The notes: a model not told the origin generated them from the letters alone. 64,000 nucleotides of DNA from Brachyspira pilosicoli (GCF_036997485.1 NZ_JAWLPU010000001.1:1-64000); one strand, 5' to 3'. Positions 20,701-29,952 are shown, counted from the stretch's first letter. A program made the numbers and translations.

Positions 20701-21168
20701 TTATTTGTTTTCTTCACGCATTCTTTTCATTTCTGCGATTATTTCATCTACATTTAATGTCATTTCTGCCATACCAATCTGTTCATCATAAACAGAAGCA
20801 TCTACTGCCTCTTTGAACTCTGGCTCTACAGCATGATAAGCATCTAAATGTAAAGCAACATTAGCTAAAGCACCAGCATAAGTAGGGTCACCTAACATTA
20901 CTGTTTCAGCAGCTAAACCGCTAGCTTCTGCTTCTGCTGCACCAAATAATACTACTAAATTCTCCTTACCAAATTTTTCTGCAAACTCTTTAATTCTCTT
21001 TTGATTCTCTAAATCCATCGCTCCTGCGGCTGTTCAAACAAAACACTCCGTAGCAGCAAACAAAACTTCTGCGTCGCTTACTGTTTCAACGCAAGCTTTG
21101 ATAGCTTCTCCAGGAATGCCGTCTCTATCGCCAATGATAATTACTTTTTTACCATTTAAAATACTCAT
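20701..21168 (-). CDS. grdA: glycine reductase component A, selenoprotein A
   Basis: GrdA is the small selenoprotein carrier that shuttles the carboxymethyl group from component B to C and is re-reduced by thioredoxin. The start [17 protein letters not shown] has AGGAGG just upstream. An in-frame UGA at 21034-21036 encodes selenocysteine 45 within [15 protein letters not shown], preserving the CxxU motif. The full protein is 155 residues; ignoring the UGA leaves only the downstream 105-residue part starting at 21018. A weaker CGC/GCG hairpin lies just after the UGA. It sits between grdE and grdB. Confidence 0.95.
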
Positions 21169-21223
21169 GGCTTTCCTCCTAAAAATTTTGTTTATATTCT
21201 AATAATTTAATACACAAAACTAA

Positions 21224-22510
21224 TTATAGTCCTGTAGCACTAAATTTATTAAAACCTAATTCATTTGTAGCACCAGTGATAACCTGTATCTCTGCTTCAA
21301 TAGAACCGTCTGCTTTTAATGAACCGTCAAATCCGCCTGCTATTTTATCTGTATAATCTAACATACCTATTACTTTATCCATTTTTGGTAAGTTAATAAC
21401 TATATTAGCATTACCAGCTGTTACTGTAGCATTAGCTGATACATCTGAATCTGCTAAAGATTGAGAAGAACCATCTCTGCCAGCATATTCATCTGTGATA
21501 ATACAAGTTTTAATTCCGAATGCTTCTGCTTTTCTGCAATTCATTATTAAGTCAGCATCTGGGTTACCAAATCCTTCTTCAGAGATGATTACTGCATCTA
21601 ATCCGAAATATTTAGCTAATTTTGATGCCCAATCTGATGAACGCATCTTATCTGCTAAGAATACGTTTTCATTTGTTATAATAACACCCATAAAGTTAAT
21701 ATCTTTACCATGTTTTTCATATAAAGCTTTAATTACAGGGTTATTTAAGTGGTGATAAGTAGTGTTTTTATCGCAAGCTGATACACAGTTACCGCTTACT
21801 ATAGCACCATCCATTACTTCTGTTGGATAAATAAATGTTGGAACTATTTTCTTAGCATCAACACCATAAACATAAGTATCATGTAATAAGCCTTGTGTTT
21901 GAAGCATGTATACATAACCTACTTTTGGTAAATTAGGATACATTGCAGCTTGTTCAAATATAGGTTTAGTTTCATAAGTAAAAGTTTTGTCTGCTTTTAC
22001 TTCTTTAGCTAACTTACCTAAATAAGTAGCAACTTTTAAACCTGCACCTCTTACAGCAGCTTCATAATCATGTTTTTCTAAATTGTCTACTGGCTCTATA
22101 ACTAAACATAAATTATTAAGTTTAGAGAATGGTGTATAGTCAGCACCAGGGCCAGACATATCAATGATACCTTCTTGGAAACCAACTATTTTACCGCAAG
22201 TAACAACAGCAGCACCTTTTAATACATTAGTCTTTCCCTCACCTACAGTATCTACTTTAGATATCATTCCAGGGAATACTCCGCCTCTGCCTTCTATTTT
22301 TACTCTAGGCTCTATAACATCTTTTACAGGTGTTATACGAACGGATTCTCCCGGACGAGCTACATCAATTTTTACACTTTTCAATTTGTCGTCCTCGAGC
22401 ACCATCTTTGTAACTTCATCAACGTTTACATAGAGTACTCCATTCTCGACTTTTGAAATCTTGTCAAGTTTTATATCTTTAATATAAATCTCGCCTAACT
22501 CTAACTTCAT
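21224..22510 (-). CDS. grdE: glycine reductase component B proprotein (alpha and beta subunits)
   Basis: GrdE is made as a proprotein and cleaved into the two smaller component B subunits, one gaining a pyruvoyl group that binds glycine. The cleavage region is visible as GAIVSGNCVSACDKNTTYHH, with Cys242 the likely pyruvoyl precursor. At 428 residues it is full length. AAGGAG precedes the ATG. It begins the main catalytic block grdE-grdA-grdB-grdC-grdD. Substrate-specific paralogues exist for sarcosine and betaine; the gene order supports glycine. Confidence 0.92.
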   Translation of the reverse strand: MKLELGEIYIKDIKLDKISKVENGVLYVNVDEVTKMVLEDDKLKSVKIDVARPGESVRITPVKDVIEPRVKIEGRGGVFPGMISKVDTVGEGKTNVLKGAAVVTCGKIVGFQEGIIDMSGPGADYTPFSKLNNLCLVIEPVDNLEKHDYEAAVRGAGLKVATYLGKLAKEVKADKTFTYETKPIFEQAAMYPNLPKVGYVYMLQTQGLLHDTYVYGVDAKKIVPTFIYPTEVMDGAIVSGNCVSACDKNTTYHHLNNPVIKALYEKHGKDINFMGVIITNENVFLADKMRSSDWASKLAKYFGLDAVIISEEGFGNPDADLIMNCRKAEAFGIKTCIITDEYAGRDGSSQSLADSDVSANATVTAGNANIVINLPKMDKVIGMLDYTDKIAGGFDGSLKADGSIEAEIQVITGATNELGFNKFSATGL

Positions 22511-22550
22511 ATAGTCTCCTTTTATATTTTTATTTTATTATAAACATAAA

Positions 22551-22739
22551 TTATAAGCAATAAAAAAGAGCAGAAGTATATAAAAACATACTGCCACTCT
22601 TAAATTTCATTAAACACAATTTAATCCCTGATAAAATTATTCCTAGCAAAATAAACAATGCAATAATATCACTATAAATAGAATATTCTTTCATTGCAAC
22701 GCAAGATATATTTTTTACTCAGCCTTTAAATTTTATCAT
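22551..22739 (-). CDS. candidate small ORF with in-frame UGA (possible selenoprotein), speculative
   Basis: In the gap between trxB and grdE an AGAGGA site lies eight bases before ATG, reading MIKFKG, then UGA (22719-22721), then open for 55 more codons to TAA. If the UGA were read as selenocysteine the product would be 62 residues, with one hydrophobic segment (SDIIALFILLGIILSGI). A small hairpin (TTGC-GTT-GCAA) begins about 15 bases after the UGA, like the grdB SECIS. Against this, the 3' end overlaps a terminator-like hairpin and AT-rich sequence readily yields hydrophobic frames. An internal ATG could also start a shorter protein. trxA occupies this place in clostridial clusters. Confidence 0.25.
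22558..22601 (-). terminator. hairpin upstream of grdE
   Basis: AAGAG (22566-22570) and CTCTT (22597-22601) plus inner ATACT/AGTAT pairs form an imperfect stem, followed on the minus strand by TTTTTTATT. It may uncouple grdX-trxB from the grdE block. Confidence 0.5.
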
Positions 22740-22763
22740 CTATATTTTCCTCTAATTAAATAA

Positions 22764-23720
22764 TTAAGAATAATGCTCCTCTATATATTTGTTAGCAGAA
22801 ATTCCAGCTATAGCACCGTCAGCCGTAGCAGTAATAACTTGTTTCAACATTTTTGGTCTTAAATCTCCGCAAGCAAATACACCCTCAACATTCGTTTTCA
22901 TTTCTTCATCTGTAACTATATAGCCATCTTTCATTTCAACTTTGCCTTCAAACAATTTTGTCAAAGGAACATATCCAACAAATATAAATACACCAAATGT
23001 GCCATCCTCTTCATCTGCCTTATATTCGTAAGTCTCGCCTGTTTCATTATTTAAAAATATAGCAGATTCAACAATTCCGTCACCTTTAAGCTCTAAAAGC
23101 TCAGTTCTAAATTTTATTTCAATTTTAGGATTAGCTTTAGCTTTTTCTTCTATAGAATTAGCACAACGAACATAATCTTTTCTAACTATTAATGTTACTT
23201 TTCTTGCAAATTTAGATAAATACATAGCTTCTTCTACAGCAGTATCTCCTCCGCCTATACAGAAAACTTCCATACCTTCAAAGAAGTTAGCATCACAAGT
23301 AGCACAATAAGAAACACCCTTACCAGTGTACTCTAATTCACCCTTACAGCCCAATTTTCTAGGCTGAGCGCCTGTAGCAATTATTACTGTTTTTGATGTA
23401 TAAACTTCTCCGTCAGATGTTTTTACTTCTTTTACCTTTCCATCTAACTTAACATCAACTACCTCTTTATGCTCTATTTCAGCACCAAAAGCTTTAGCTT
23501 GCTCTATCATCTTGTTGATAAGATTTTTAGGATGTCTTGCCTCTTCATTTGGTTCATAAAAGCCAGGATAATTAGCTATTTCATCAGTAATACTAATTTG
23601 TCCGCCAAAACTCGCTTTCTCAAAAATAATTGTCTTTAATCTAGCTCTTGCAGAATAAACACCAGCTGCTAATCCAGATGGTCCGCCGCCTATTATAATA
23701 CAATCATATAAATTACTCAT
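22764..23720 (-). CDS. trxB: thioredoxin reductase
   Basis: NADPH-dependent flavoenzyme that reduces thioredoxin, the electron donor for glycine reductase. FAD motif GGGPSGLAAG (11-20), active-site CATC (Cys139 and Cys142), NADPH motif GGGDTAVEEA and C-terminal FACGDLRPKMLKQVITATADG are all present. The length of 318 is standard. It follows grdX by 22 bases, as in clostridial grd clusters. The thioredoxin gene usually found next to it is missing here. Confidence 0.93.
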   Translation of the reverse strand: MSNLYDCIIIGGGPSGLAAGVYSARARLKTIIFEKASFGGQISITDEIANYPGFYEPNEEARHPKNLINKMIEQAKAFGAEIEHKEVVDVKLDGKVKEVKTSDGEVYTSKTVIIATGAQPRKLGCKGELEYTGKGVSYCATCDANFFEGMEVFCIGGGDTAVEEAMYLSKFARKVTLIVRKDYVRCANSIEEKAKANPKIEIKFRTELLELKGDGIVESAIFLNNETGETYEYKADEEDGTFGVFIFVGYVPLTKLFEGKVEMKDGYIVTDEEMKTNVEGVFACGDLRPKMLKQVITATADGAIAGISANKYIEEHYS

Positions 23721-23742
23721 ATAAAAATCTCCATAAAATTAC

Positions 23743-24120
23743 TTATAAAATACTTTCTATTGCTCCGATAACCAATTTATAATCTATTAACCTGAAATCA
23801 TCATCTATTTCTTTAGTTAACTTCCTCTTAGGCTTATCTAAAAAGTTTTTTGTAAGCTCAATAGAATTTTCTATTAACTCTAATGAATACAAATCTAAAT
23901 CTGAACCCTTAGATAAAGCAACACTCTTATAAGGAGTTTCATAAGGTTTTATACTGCTCACTATAGGATGAGTTAATAATTTATAACCTAAATGTATAAA
24001 GTCTCTAACTTTATAGAGAACTCCCATAAAATCCGAATCTGACATATAAATTATTTCTGCATTTCTACTTTTTACTTCTTCAAAAATTTTCGGATTATTT
24101 GTTATAATAACGCAACTCAT
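23743..24120 (-). CDS. grdX: GrdX family protein
   Basis: A 125-residue protein beginning SCVIITNNPKIFEEV, with VRDFIHLGYKLLTHPIVSSIKPYETPYKSV, the conserved block of GrdX proteins found at the head of glycine reductase operons. Its biochemical role is unknown. It is the first gene of the cluster, immediately before trxB. Recognition rests on sequence pattern plus context. Confidence 0.85.
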   Translation of the reverse strand: MSCVIITNNPKIFEEVKSRNAEIIYMSDSDFMGVLYKVRDFIHLGYKLLTHPIVSSIKPYETPYKSVALSKGSDLDLYSLELIENSIELTKNFLDKPKRKLTKEIDDDFRLIDYKLVIGAIESIL

Positions 24121-24289
24121 ACTACAATATAATATATATTATTTTCCATGTTTGTCAATATATTATTACAACAGCATTCTATTTTTAAACAAAAAAAAAA
24201 CTAAAAAAAACCATTACTGTTTATAATATTACATTAGATAGTTATTTATAAATTTTTATATATTTTTATTGTGAATTAATAGTCAATAA

Positions 24290-24339
24290 AAAAATACTTC
24301 CTATTTTTACAGTAAACAAAACATAAAAAATAGGAAGTA
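24290..24339 (-). terminator. terminator of the APC permease gene
   Basis: 14-bp perfect arms TACTTCCTATTTTT (24295-24308) and AAAAATAGGAAGTA (24326-24339); on the minus strand a T-run follows. Confidence 0.85.
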
Positions 24340-24355
24340 CACCATAAAATAATAA

Positions 24356-25639
24356 TTATTTCTTGTTTGATAGCTTCATTAAAAAATAAACAATAGCTCC
24401 TATCACAAGACCGCCCAAACCAAATATAATTTTCTTTAAATCTGATTGTGATAATAACCACAAGCTAACAACTATAGCAATTATAGGAATAACAGGTCCA
24501 AGAGGAAGAGTAAAACCTCTCTCCATATCTGGAGCCTTTTTTCTCATCACTGGAACTGCTAAACAAGTAGGAATATACTGAGCAAAACGTGATACAACAC
24601 TAATAGCTGCTAATGTAGTGAAACTTCCTGTAAGTGTAACCAATGCTGTTAATACAACTGATATTATTACTGCTACATAAGGAACATCTTTAGAATTTCT
24701 TTTTGAAATAAAGCTTGGAAGCTGATTTTCATCAGACATAGCAACACCCGCACGAGGAGTTAAAAATGAAGAAGCTACATTAATACCGCCTATAGAAATC
24801 AAAGTACCAGCAGTAACCATAGCACCAGCCCATTTACCTAAGAACTTTTCTGCTGCTGTAGCCACTGGTGTACTTGTTGTTGCTAAAGAAGCTCCTAATA
24901 TACCTATGCTGTTTACCTGAATAAGTATATATATTATAGCTACCAATATCAAAACTATACATATAGCAAGAGGAACATTCTTTTTAGCATTATCCATATC
25001 TCCTGCTGCAACACCTATAGATTCAAAACCTGTAAAAGCATAAAATATAAGTAAAGCTGCACTTCCAAATGTACCTTTTAATACAACTTCACCATTTTCA
25101 GCCACAGGATTTACAAAGTTTTCACCCTTTATAAAGAAAATACCAACTGCAACAAACAATATTAAAGGTATTAATTTACCAGTTGTTACTATATTATTCA
25201 TTATTTTGGATATTTTTACTCCCATAATGTTCATTATACCAAGCAAAACAAGTATACTTATAGCAATAACTTTTTGAACTAAAGGATTTTGAGCCGGAGC
25301 CCAAACTGCCCCCAATGCTGTAGGAAAACCCATAGCCATAGCAGCCCAAGCAATTATACTTATAGCCCATTTCATTATACCAACTTCAAAACCAACAAAC
25401 TCGCCAAATGCATCCTTGGCATAAAGATAAGGTCCGCCATTATTCTTATACATTCCTCCCATTTCAGCAAAACATAATGCTATAGAAATAACCAAAAAAG
25501 CATCAAATATGATTACCCCTATACTCATTACACCAACTTCAGCATAAGCCTGATTGGGAAGCAAAAAAATACCTGTTCCAACTATAGCATTAATACCAAG
25601 TAATACTATACTAAAGAGCCCTAACTTATTACCCGACAT
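24356..25639 (-). CDS. APC-superfamily amino acid permease
   Basis: A 427-residue transporter with about twelve hydrophobic segments. The N-terminal FSIVLLGINAIVGTGIFLLP is the APC substrate-binding helix 1, and GFESIGVAAGDMDNAKKNVP is the conserved helix 6 to loop region. It probably exchanges or imports an amino acid or polyamine. It lies 49 bases after a C26 gamma-glutamyl hydrolase gene on the same strand, which suggests use of a gamma-glutamyl compound or glutamate-derived substrate. The terminator follows at once. Confidence 0.85.
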   Translation of the reverse strand: MSGNKLGLFSIVLLGINAIVGTGIFLLPNQAYAEVGVMSIGVIIFDAFLVISIALCFAEMGGMYKNNGGPYLYAKDAFGEFVGFEVGIMKWAISIIAWAAMAMGFPTALGAVWAPAQNPLVQKVIAISILVLLGIMNIMGVKISKIMNNIVTTGKLIPLILFVAVGIFFIKGENFVNPVAENGEVVLKGTFGSAALLIFYAFTGFESIGVAAGDMDNAKKNVPLAICIVLILVAIIYILIQVNSIGILGASLATTSTPVATAAEKFLGKWAGAMVTAGTLISIGGINVASSFLTPRAGVAMSDENQLPSFISKRNSKDVPYVAVIISVVLTALVTLTGSFTTLAAISVVSRFAQYIPTCLAVPVMRKKAPDMERGFTLPLGPVIPIIAIVVSLWLLSQSDLKKIIFGLGGLVIGAIVYFLMKLSNKK

Positions 25640-25688
25640 AAAAAACTCCTTAAAAATATTTTAAAAAAATAATATAAGAGGTAAAGAA

Positions 25689-26417
25689 TTATCTCTTACA
25701 AACAGATATCAATTTTTTGAAAATATTTAAAGCGAAATCATAATGAGAATGCATCATTTCCGGGTGAAACTGCACACCAAGCACAAAATTGCCGTTTTCA
25801 GTATATTCTACACTTTCAACTATGCCATCTGTAGAATAACTTGTAGCAACTAAGCCTTTGCCCAAATCTTTAATAGCTAAATGATGAAAAGAATTAACCC
25901 TTAAACTATCCCCTACTATCTCTCTAATAACACTGCCTTCTTTAGTTGTAATATTATGTGTAGGTTCATAAGGTTTAGCATTTTGTGAATGTTTTATATA
26001 GCAATCTTTGATAAAAGACAAATCTTGATATAAGCTTCCGCCAAATGCAACATTGATAATTTGTAAGCCTCGGCATATACCAAGTATAGGTTTTTTCATT
26101 TCCAAAGCATATTTTATTATTTTTAATTCATGATTATCTCTTCTTGGAAATATTCTTCCAAGCTTAGAGTTAATTTCTTCTCCCCAATATATTGGATCAA
26201 TATCATATCCGCCTGATAGAACAACTCCATCTACATGAGAAATTTGTGCCTTTATATCATCATCATCATCTATCATCGGAATAATAAAAGGTATACCGCC
26301 AGCTCTTGTAACAGAAAGCACATAATCATCATTTACATAAGCTCTCTCATAACCAGAAAAAGCTCCATCATTTTCAATAGTAAGTATACTTCCGCTAATA
26401 CCGATAATAGGCTTCAT
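25689..26417 (-). CDS. class I glutamine amidotransferase-like hydrolase (peptidase C26, PuuD-like)
   Basis: The family hydrolyses gamma-glutamyl bonds, for example gamma-glutamyl-GABA. The start MKPIIGISGS is chosen because GGAG lies just upstream; a longer frame to 26477 begins with an unrelated hydrophobic stretch. Motifs are VVLSGGYDIDP, the nucleophile elbow GICRGLQ (Cys115) and GVQFHPEMM (His and Glu of the triad). 242 residues is typical. It pairs with the permease downstream and is divergent from an M20 hydrolase, forming a small amide-scavenging locus. Confidence 0.85.
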   Translation of the reverse strand: MKPIIGISGSILTIENDGAFSGYERAYVNDDYVLSVTRAGGIPFIIPMIDDDDDIKAQISHVDGVVLSGGYDIDPIYWGEEINSKLGRIFPRRDNHELKIIKYALEMKKPILGICRGLQIINVAFGGSLYQDLSFIKDCYIKHSQNAKPYEPTHNITTKEGSVIREIVGDSLRVNSFHHLAIKDLGKGLVATSYSTDGIVESVEYTENGNFVLGVQFHPEMMHSHYDFALNIFKKLISVCKR

Positions 26418-26470
26418 AAAACACTCCATATAACAAATCGTATTTAAAAGTATAGTATAAATTATATAGT

Positions 26471-26499
26471 TTGTCAAAAAAACTGATATAATTTATAAT
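26471..26499 (+). promoter_or_regulatory. promoter of the M20 hydrolase gene
   Basis: TTGTCA (26471-26476), 17 bases, TATAAT (26494-26499), in the divergent gap between the C26 and M20 genes. Confidence 0.45.
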
Positions 26500-26547
26500 A
26501 TAAAAATAATTCTAATAAAAAATAATTTTAAATGGCATTGTACTTTT

Positions 26548-27777
26548 ATGAAACAAGAAGCAGAAAATATTTTAGATAATATAAAAATAAAAATAAAAGA
26601 AGTAGAAAATGAACTGATAAACATAAGAAGACATATACACTCATACCCAGAATTAAGTAATCAAGAATATAACACAATGGAGTTTATATCAAACTATTTA
26701 AACTCTCATGAAATAAAACATAAAACAAAAATAGCAAATACTGGAATTATAGCAGATATTTTAGGAAAAGATAAAAGTTTTACTATTGCATTTAGAGCAG
26801 ATATTGACGCTTTGCCTATAGAAGATTTAAAACATTGTAGTTATGCTTCAAAAAACAAAGGAGTTTGTCATGCTTGCGGACATGATGTGCATACTGCAAT
26901 AAATATGGGAATAGCAAGAATATTCTCAAACAAAGATAAAAATTTTATACCCCCATGTAATATAAGACTAATATTTCAGCCTGCAGAAGAGACAACAGGC
27001 GGAGCTTCTAATATGATAAAAGAAAATGCATTACATAATGTAAATATTACTTATGGGCTTCATGTAGATGTTAACACCGATATAGGCAATATAAAAATAA
27101 CTGATAGTATAGTTAATGCAAGCTGTTTAGATTTTAAAATAAAAATATATGGCAAAAAATCTCATGGAGCTAATCCAGCTGATGGAGTAGATGCTATAGT
27201 AGTATCTGCAAATATTATAAACGCCATACAAACTATCATAAGCAGAAGCATATATGTAGGAGAAAATGCTGTTATTACAATAGGCACTATTAACGGAGGA
27301 AAAGCTACAAATGTAATATGCGATTATGTGGAAATGGGTGGTACTATTAGAGCACTAAAAGACACAACTATTAATAATATAATACATAAAATAAAAAAAA
27401 TAATTAAAAACATAGCTCTATCAATGGAAGCTGACGGAGAGTTTATAGAAACAACTTACTTTCCAAGTTTAATTAATTGGAAAGAAGCAGCAAATATTGT
27501 GAGAGAAAATGCTGTAAATTTATTAGGAGAAAAAAATGTATTAAATATAAAACCATCTTTAGGCGCTGAAGATTTTTCTTATTTTATATTAAATAAACCT
27601 GGAGCTTTTTTTAATCTTGGAGCTAAAAATAATAAAAAATCAATAATGCCTAATGCACATAGCGGTTTATTTGATGTAGATGAATCTTGTATTGCAATAG
27701 GACTAACATTACAAATAATGAATATTTACAACACTTATTTACAAAAAGATAACTTCCCAATAGGAATGCATAGATAA
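26548..27777 (+). CDS. M20 family amidohydrolase (N-acyl/aminoacyl hydrolase)
   Basis: A metal-dependent hydrolase that removes acyl or aromatic groups from amino acids (hippurate hydrolase/IAA-amino acid hydrolase type). Metal-site signatures are FRADIDALPIED, CHACGHDVHT (Cys110, His112) and FQPAEETTGGA (Glu147/148), and the C-terminal LGAEDFSYF. 409 residues matches the subfamily. The upstream site is weak. It likely works with the nearby amino-acid permease and C26 enzyme in scavenging. Exact substrate unknown. Confidence 0.87.
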   Translation: MKQEAENILDNIKIKIKEVENELINIRRHIHSYPELSNQEYNTMEFISNYLNSHEIKHKTKIANTGIIADILGKDKSFTIAFRADIDALPIEDLKHCSYASKNKGVCHACGHDVHTAINMGIARIFSNKDKNFIPPCNIRLIFQPAEETTGGASNMIKENALHNVNITYGLHVDVNTDIGNIKITDSIVNASCLDFKIKIYGKKSHGANPADGVDAIVVSANIINAIQTIISRSIYVGENAVITIGTINGGKATNVICDYVEMGGTIRALKDTTINNIIHKIKKIIKNIALSMEADGEFIETTYFPSLINWKEAANIVRENAVNLLGEKNVLNIKPSLGAEDFSYFILNKPGAFFNLGAKNNKKSIMPNAHSGLFDVDESCIAIGLTLQIMNIYNTYLQKDNFPIGMHR

Positions 27778-27812
27778 TATTATTAATATTTTGCAAATAA
27801 CAAAAAAATTTA

Positions 27813-27840
27813 TTGACAAGATTATATTATAAAATATAAT
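27813..27840 (+). promoter_or_regulatory. promoter of first OppA-type gene
   Basis: TTGACA (27813-27818), 16 bases, TATAAT (27835-27840), 34 bases before the start codon. Confidence 0.6.
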
Positions 27841-27873
27841 CTTTCTAAAAAATCCATACTAAGGGTGGGTAAT

Positions 27874-29475
27874 ATGAAAAAATATATTATTATTCTTACC
27901 GCTTTATTCTTATCTTTTTTATCTTGCACAAATAAAAATACTATAGACGAAAACACTATTTATGTAAATCTTGGAGCAGAACCCAAAACTATTGACCCTG
28001 CTCTAAATATCACATTACAAGGCTCTACCTATGTAACGCACTTGTTTGAATGCTTAACTACAAAATATAAAGATATAGCCATTCAGCCCGGAGCAGCAGA
28101 AAGCTGGGATATATCTGAAGATGGGCTTACATATATATTTCATCTAAGAACTAATGGTAAATGGTCTGACGGAAAACCTTTAACTGCTCAAGACTTTGAA
28201 TATTCTTGGAAGAGAGTTGTTGATCCAAATACAGCAAGCGAGCCTAGTTATTTATTTGAGCCTATACTTAACTTTTCTAATGTTAATGCTGGATATATGC
28301 CTGTTGATGAGTTTGGTATAAAGGCTTTAGATGATTACACATTGGAAGTAAAATTAGAATATCCTACTGCTTATTTTTTGGAGCTAGTAAACCTTCCTGT
28401 ATTTTCACCTGTACGAAAAGATATGGTTGAAAAAAATCCAGACAATTGGACTAGAGACCCTAAAACTTGTATTGGTAATGGTGCTTTTATGTTAAAAGAG
28501 AGAAAGCCGGACCAAAGCATTACTGTTGTAAAAAATACCAACTACTGGGGAGCTGACACAATAGTAGCTGAAAGAATTAAATTTGTTCTTATGGATAATC
28601 CTAATTCTGCAGTTGCTGGGGTTAAAGAAGGCTCGCTTCATTTCTCTGATCAATTTCCATATCAAGATGTAGACACGCTAAGAGAAGAAGGTTTAATAGA
28701 TATAGCAACAAGAATAGGCACTCAATATTATGCACTCAATACTACAAATGAAACTCTAAAAGACAAAAGAGTAAGAAAAGCATTATCGCTTGCTATAGAT
28801 AGAAACTATATAGTAGATAATATTATAAAATCTGGTAAACCTGCAGGTGCATTAGTGCCTTGGGGTGTTACAGATGTAGAAGGTTATTTCAGGGATAATG
28901 CAGGTGAATATATAAGCACAAACAAAGCAGATTATCAAAAAAATGTAGAAGAAGCTAAAAGATTAATGGCAGAAGCAGGATATCCAAACGGAGAAGGCTT
29001 TCCTGTATTAGAGTTTTATCTTACATTTAGTAACGATATACCTATGTTTGAAGCTGTGCAGAATATGTGGAAAGAGAATCTTGGTATAGATGTTAAGCTT
29101 ACACAAATGGAGTTTGCACCGTTTATTCATGCTTTTAGAACAGAGAGAAATTATACTATGGCGGCTGCAAGTTGGACTGGAAGCTACAATGACCCTACTA
29201 CTTTTTTAGGTATGTTTGTTAGCTATTCATACAAAAACCACTCTCTATTTACAAATAAAGCTTTTGATGAAGCAATTAGCATAGCATCAAAAACTACTGA
29301 CCAAAACATTAGAATGAGAGAATTACACAAAGCTGAAAAAATACTTATAGATGATGAGGCTGTTATTATACCTATAGCATACTTTGAACCTGCTGTATTA
29401 AAAAGCCCTAAATTAAAAGATGTATTCTATATACCTTTTGCTCAGTACAAATTTTCTTATTCATATTTAGAATAA
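27874..29475 (+). CDS. peptide ABC transporter substrate-binding lipoprotein (OppA family)
   Basis: The SBP_bac_5 family binds peptides or related solutes for an ABC importer. The start is ATG at 27874 after AAGGGTGG; a GTG three codons earlier is possible. A lipoprotein signal ends at LSFLSC. Family blocks are EPKTIDPALN, LRTNGKWSDGKPLTAQDFEYSWKRVV and KDKRVRKALSLAIDRNYIV. 533 residues is full length. No permease or ATPase genes are adjacent, so it must share a distant transporter. A paralogue with similar architecture lies at 58510-60150, and both are followed by copies of the same repeat. Confidence 0.9.
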   Translation: MKKYIIILTALFLSFLSCTNKNTIDENTIYVNLGAEPKTIDPALNITLQGSTYVTHLFECLTTKYKDIAIQPGAAESWDISEDGLTYIFHLRTNGKWSDGKPLTAQDFEYSWKRVVDPNTASEPSYLFEPILNFSNVNAGYMPVDEFGIKALDDYTLEVKLEYPTAYFLELVNLPVFSPVRKDMVEKNPDNWTRDPKTCIGNGAFMLKERKPDQSITVVKNTNYWGADTIVAERIKFVLMDNPNSAVAGVKEGSLHFSDQFPYQDVDTLREEGLIDIATRIGTQYYALNTTNETLKDKRVRKALSLAIDRNYIVDNIIKSGKPAGALVPWGVTDVEGYFRDNAGEYISTNKADYQKNVEEAKRLMAEAGYPNGEGFPVLEFYLTFSNDIPMFEAVQNMWKENLGIDVKLTQMEFAPFIHAFRTERNYTMAAASWTGSYNDPTTFLGMFVSYSYKNHSLFTNKAFDEAISIASKTTDQNIRMRELHKAEKILIDDEAVIIPIAYFEPAVLKSPKLKDVFYIPFAQYKFSYSYLE

Positions 29476-29518
29476 TAGGTAATTATTTGTAATGATATTA
29501 ACCTTGTATTATACAGTG

Positions 29519-29740
29519 TTTTTTAATTTAAAAATCTCCTCACCGCACGTTAAGCAAAACAAAATATATAAATTAATTATAAATACAAATTTTATTATTT
29601 TTATAAATAGATTTACCGTGCGGGAAAGTAGATTATCAGCTTAATTAAATCTTGGGCGGGGATGCTTTTTTTAATTATACAATAAAGAATATTAAAACAA
29701 TATTTTTTATATAAACACAAAACCTAATAGGGCGGGGTTT
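29519..29740 (+). repeat. dispersed repeat copy A downstream of first OppA gene
   Basis: About 220 bases closely match 60328-60553. It contains hairpin arms CCGCACG (29543-29549) and CGTGCGG (29617-29623), then CTTGGGCGGGG (29651-29661) and AGGGCGGGG (29729-29737). The left partners of the last two, present in copy B, are missing here. Confidence 0.75.
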
Positions 29741-29818
29741 AAAAAAAATTAATAAAAAAGAACTTAAACATTTTTATATTGATTTTTTTTATTATAATTA
29801 TATAATGCCTTACAATAA

Positions 29819-29920
29819 ATAAGGTAGGGCTTATATCTAAAATATAAGATTTCCGATAAACTTCGACAATATCATTTTTTAAAAAACAAAATACGAAGAC
29901 TGGCAGCCTATCCAGTAATA
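29819..29920 (+). promoter_or_regulatory. possible structured leader RNA before the iron-sulfur flavoprotein
   Basis: In the 5' region of the next gene three stems can be drawn. CTTATAT/ATATAAG and CTTCG/CGAAG are inner helices, and GG..GGGC/GCCT..CC closes them as a three-way junction. A separate CTGG/CCAG hairpin is an alternative. The segment has more G/C than flanking sequence. It matches no riboswitch consensus I can recall. Prediction only. Confidence 0.35.
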
Positions 29921-29952
29921 TAATTTTTTCAATAAAAGGGGACTCATATTCT

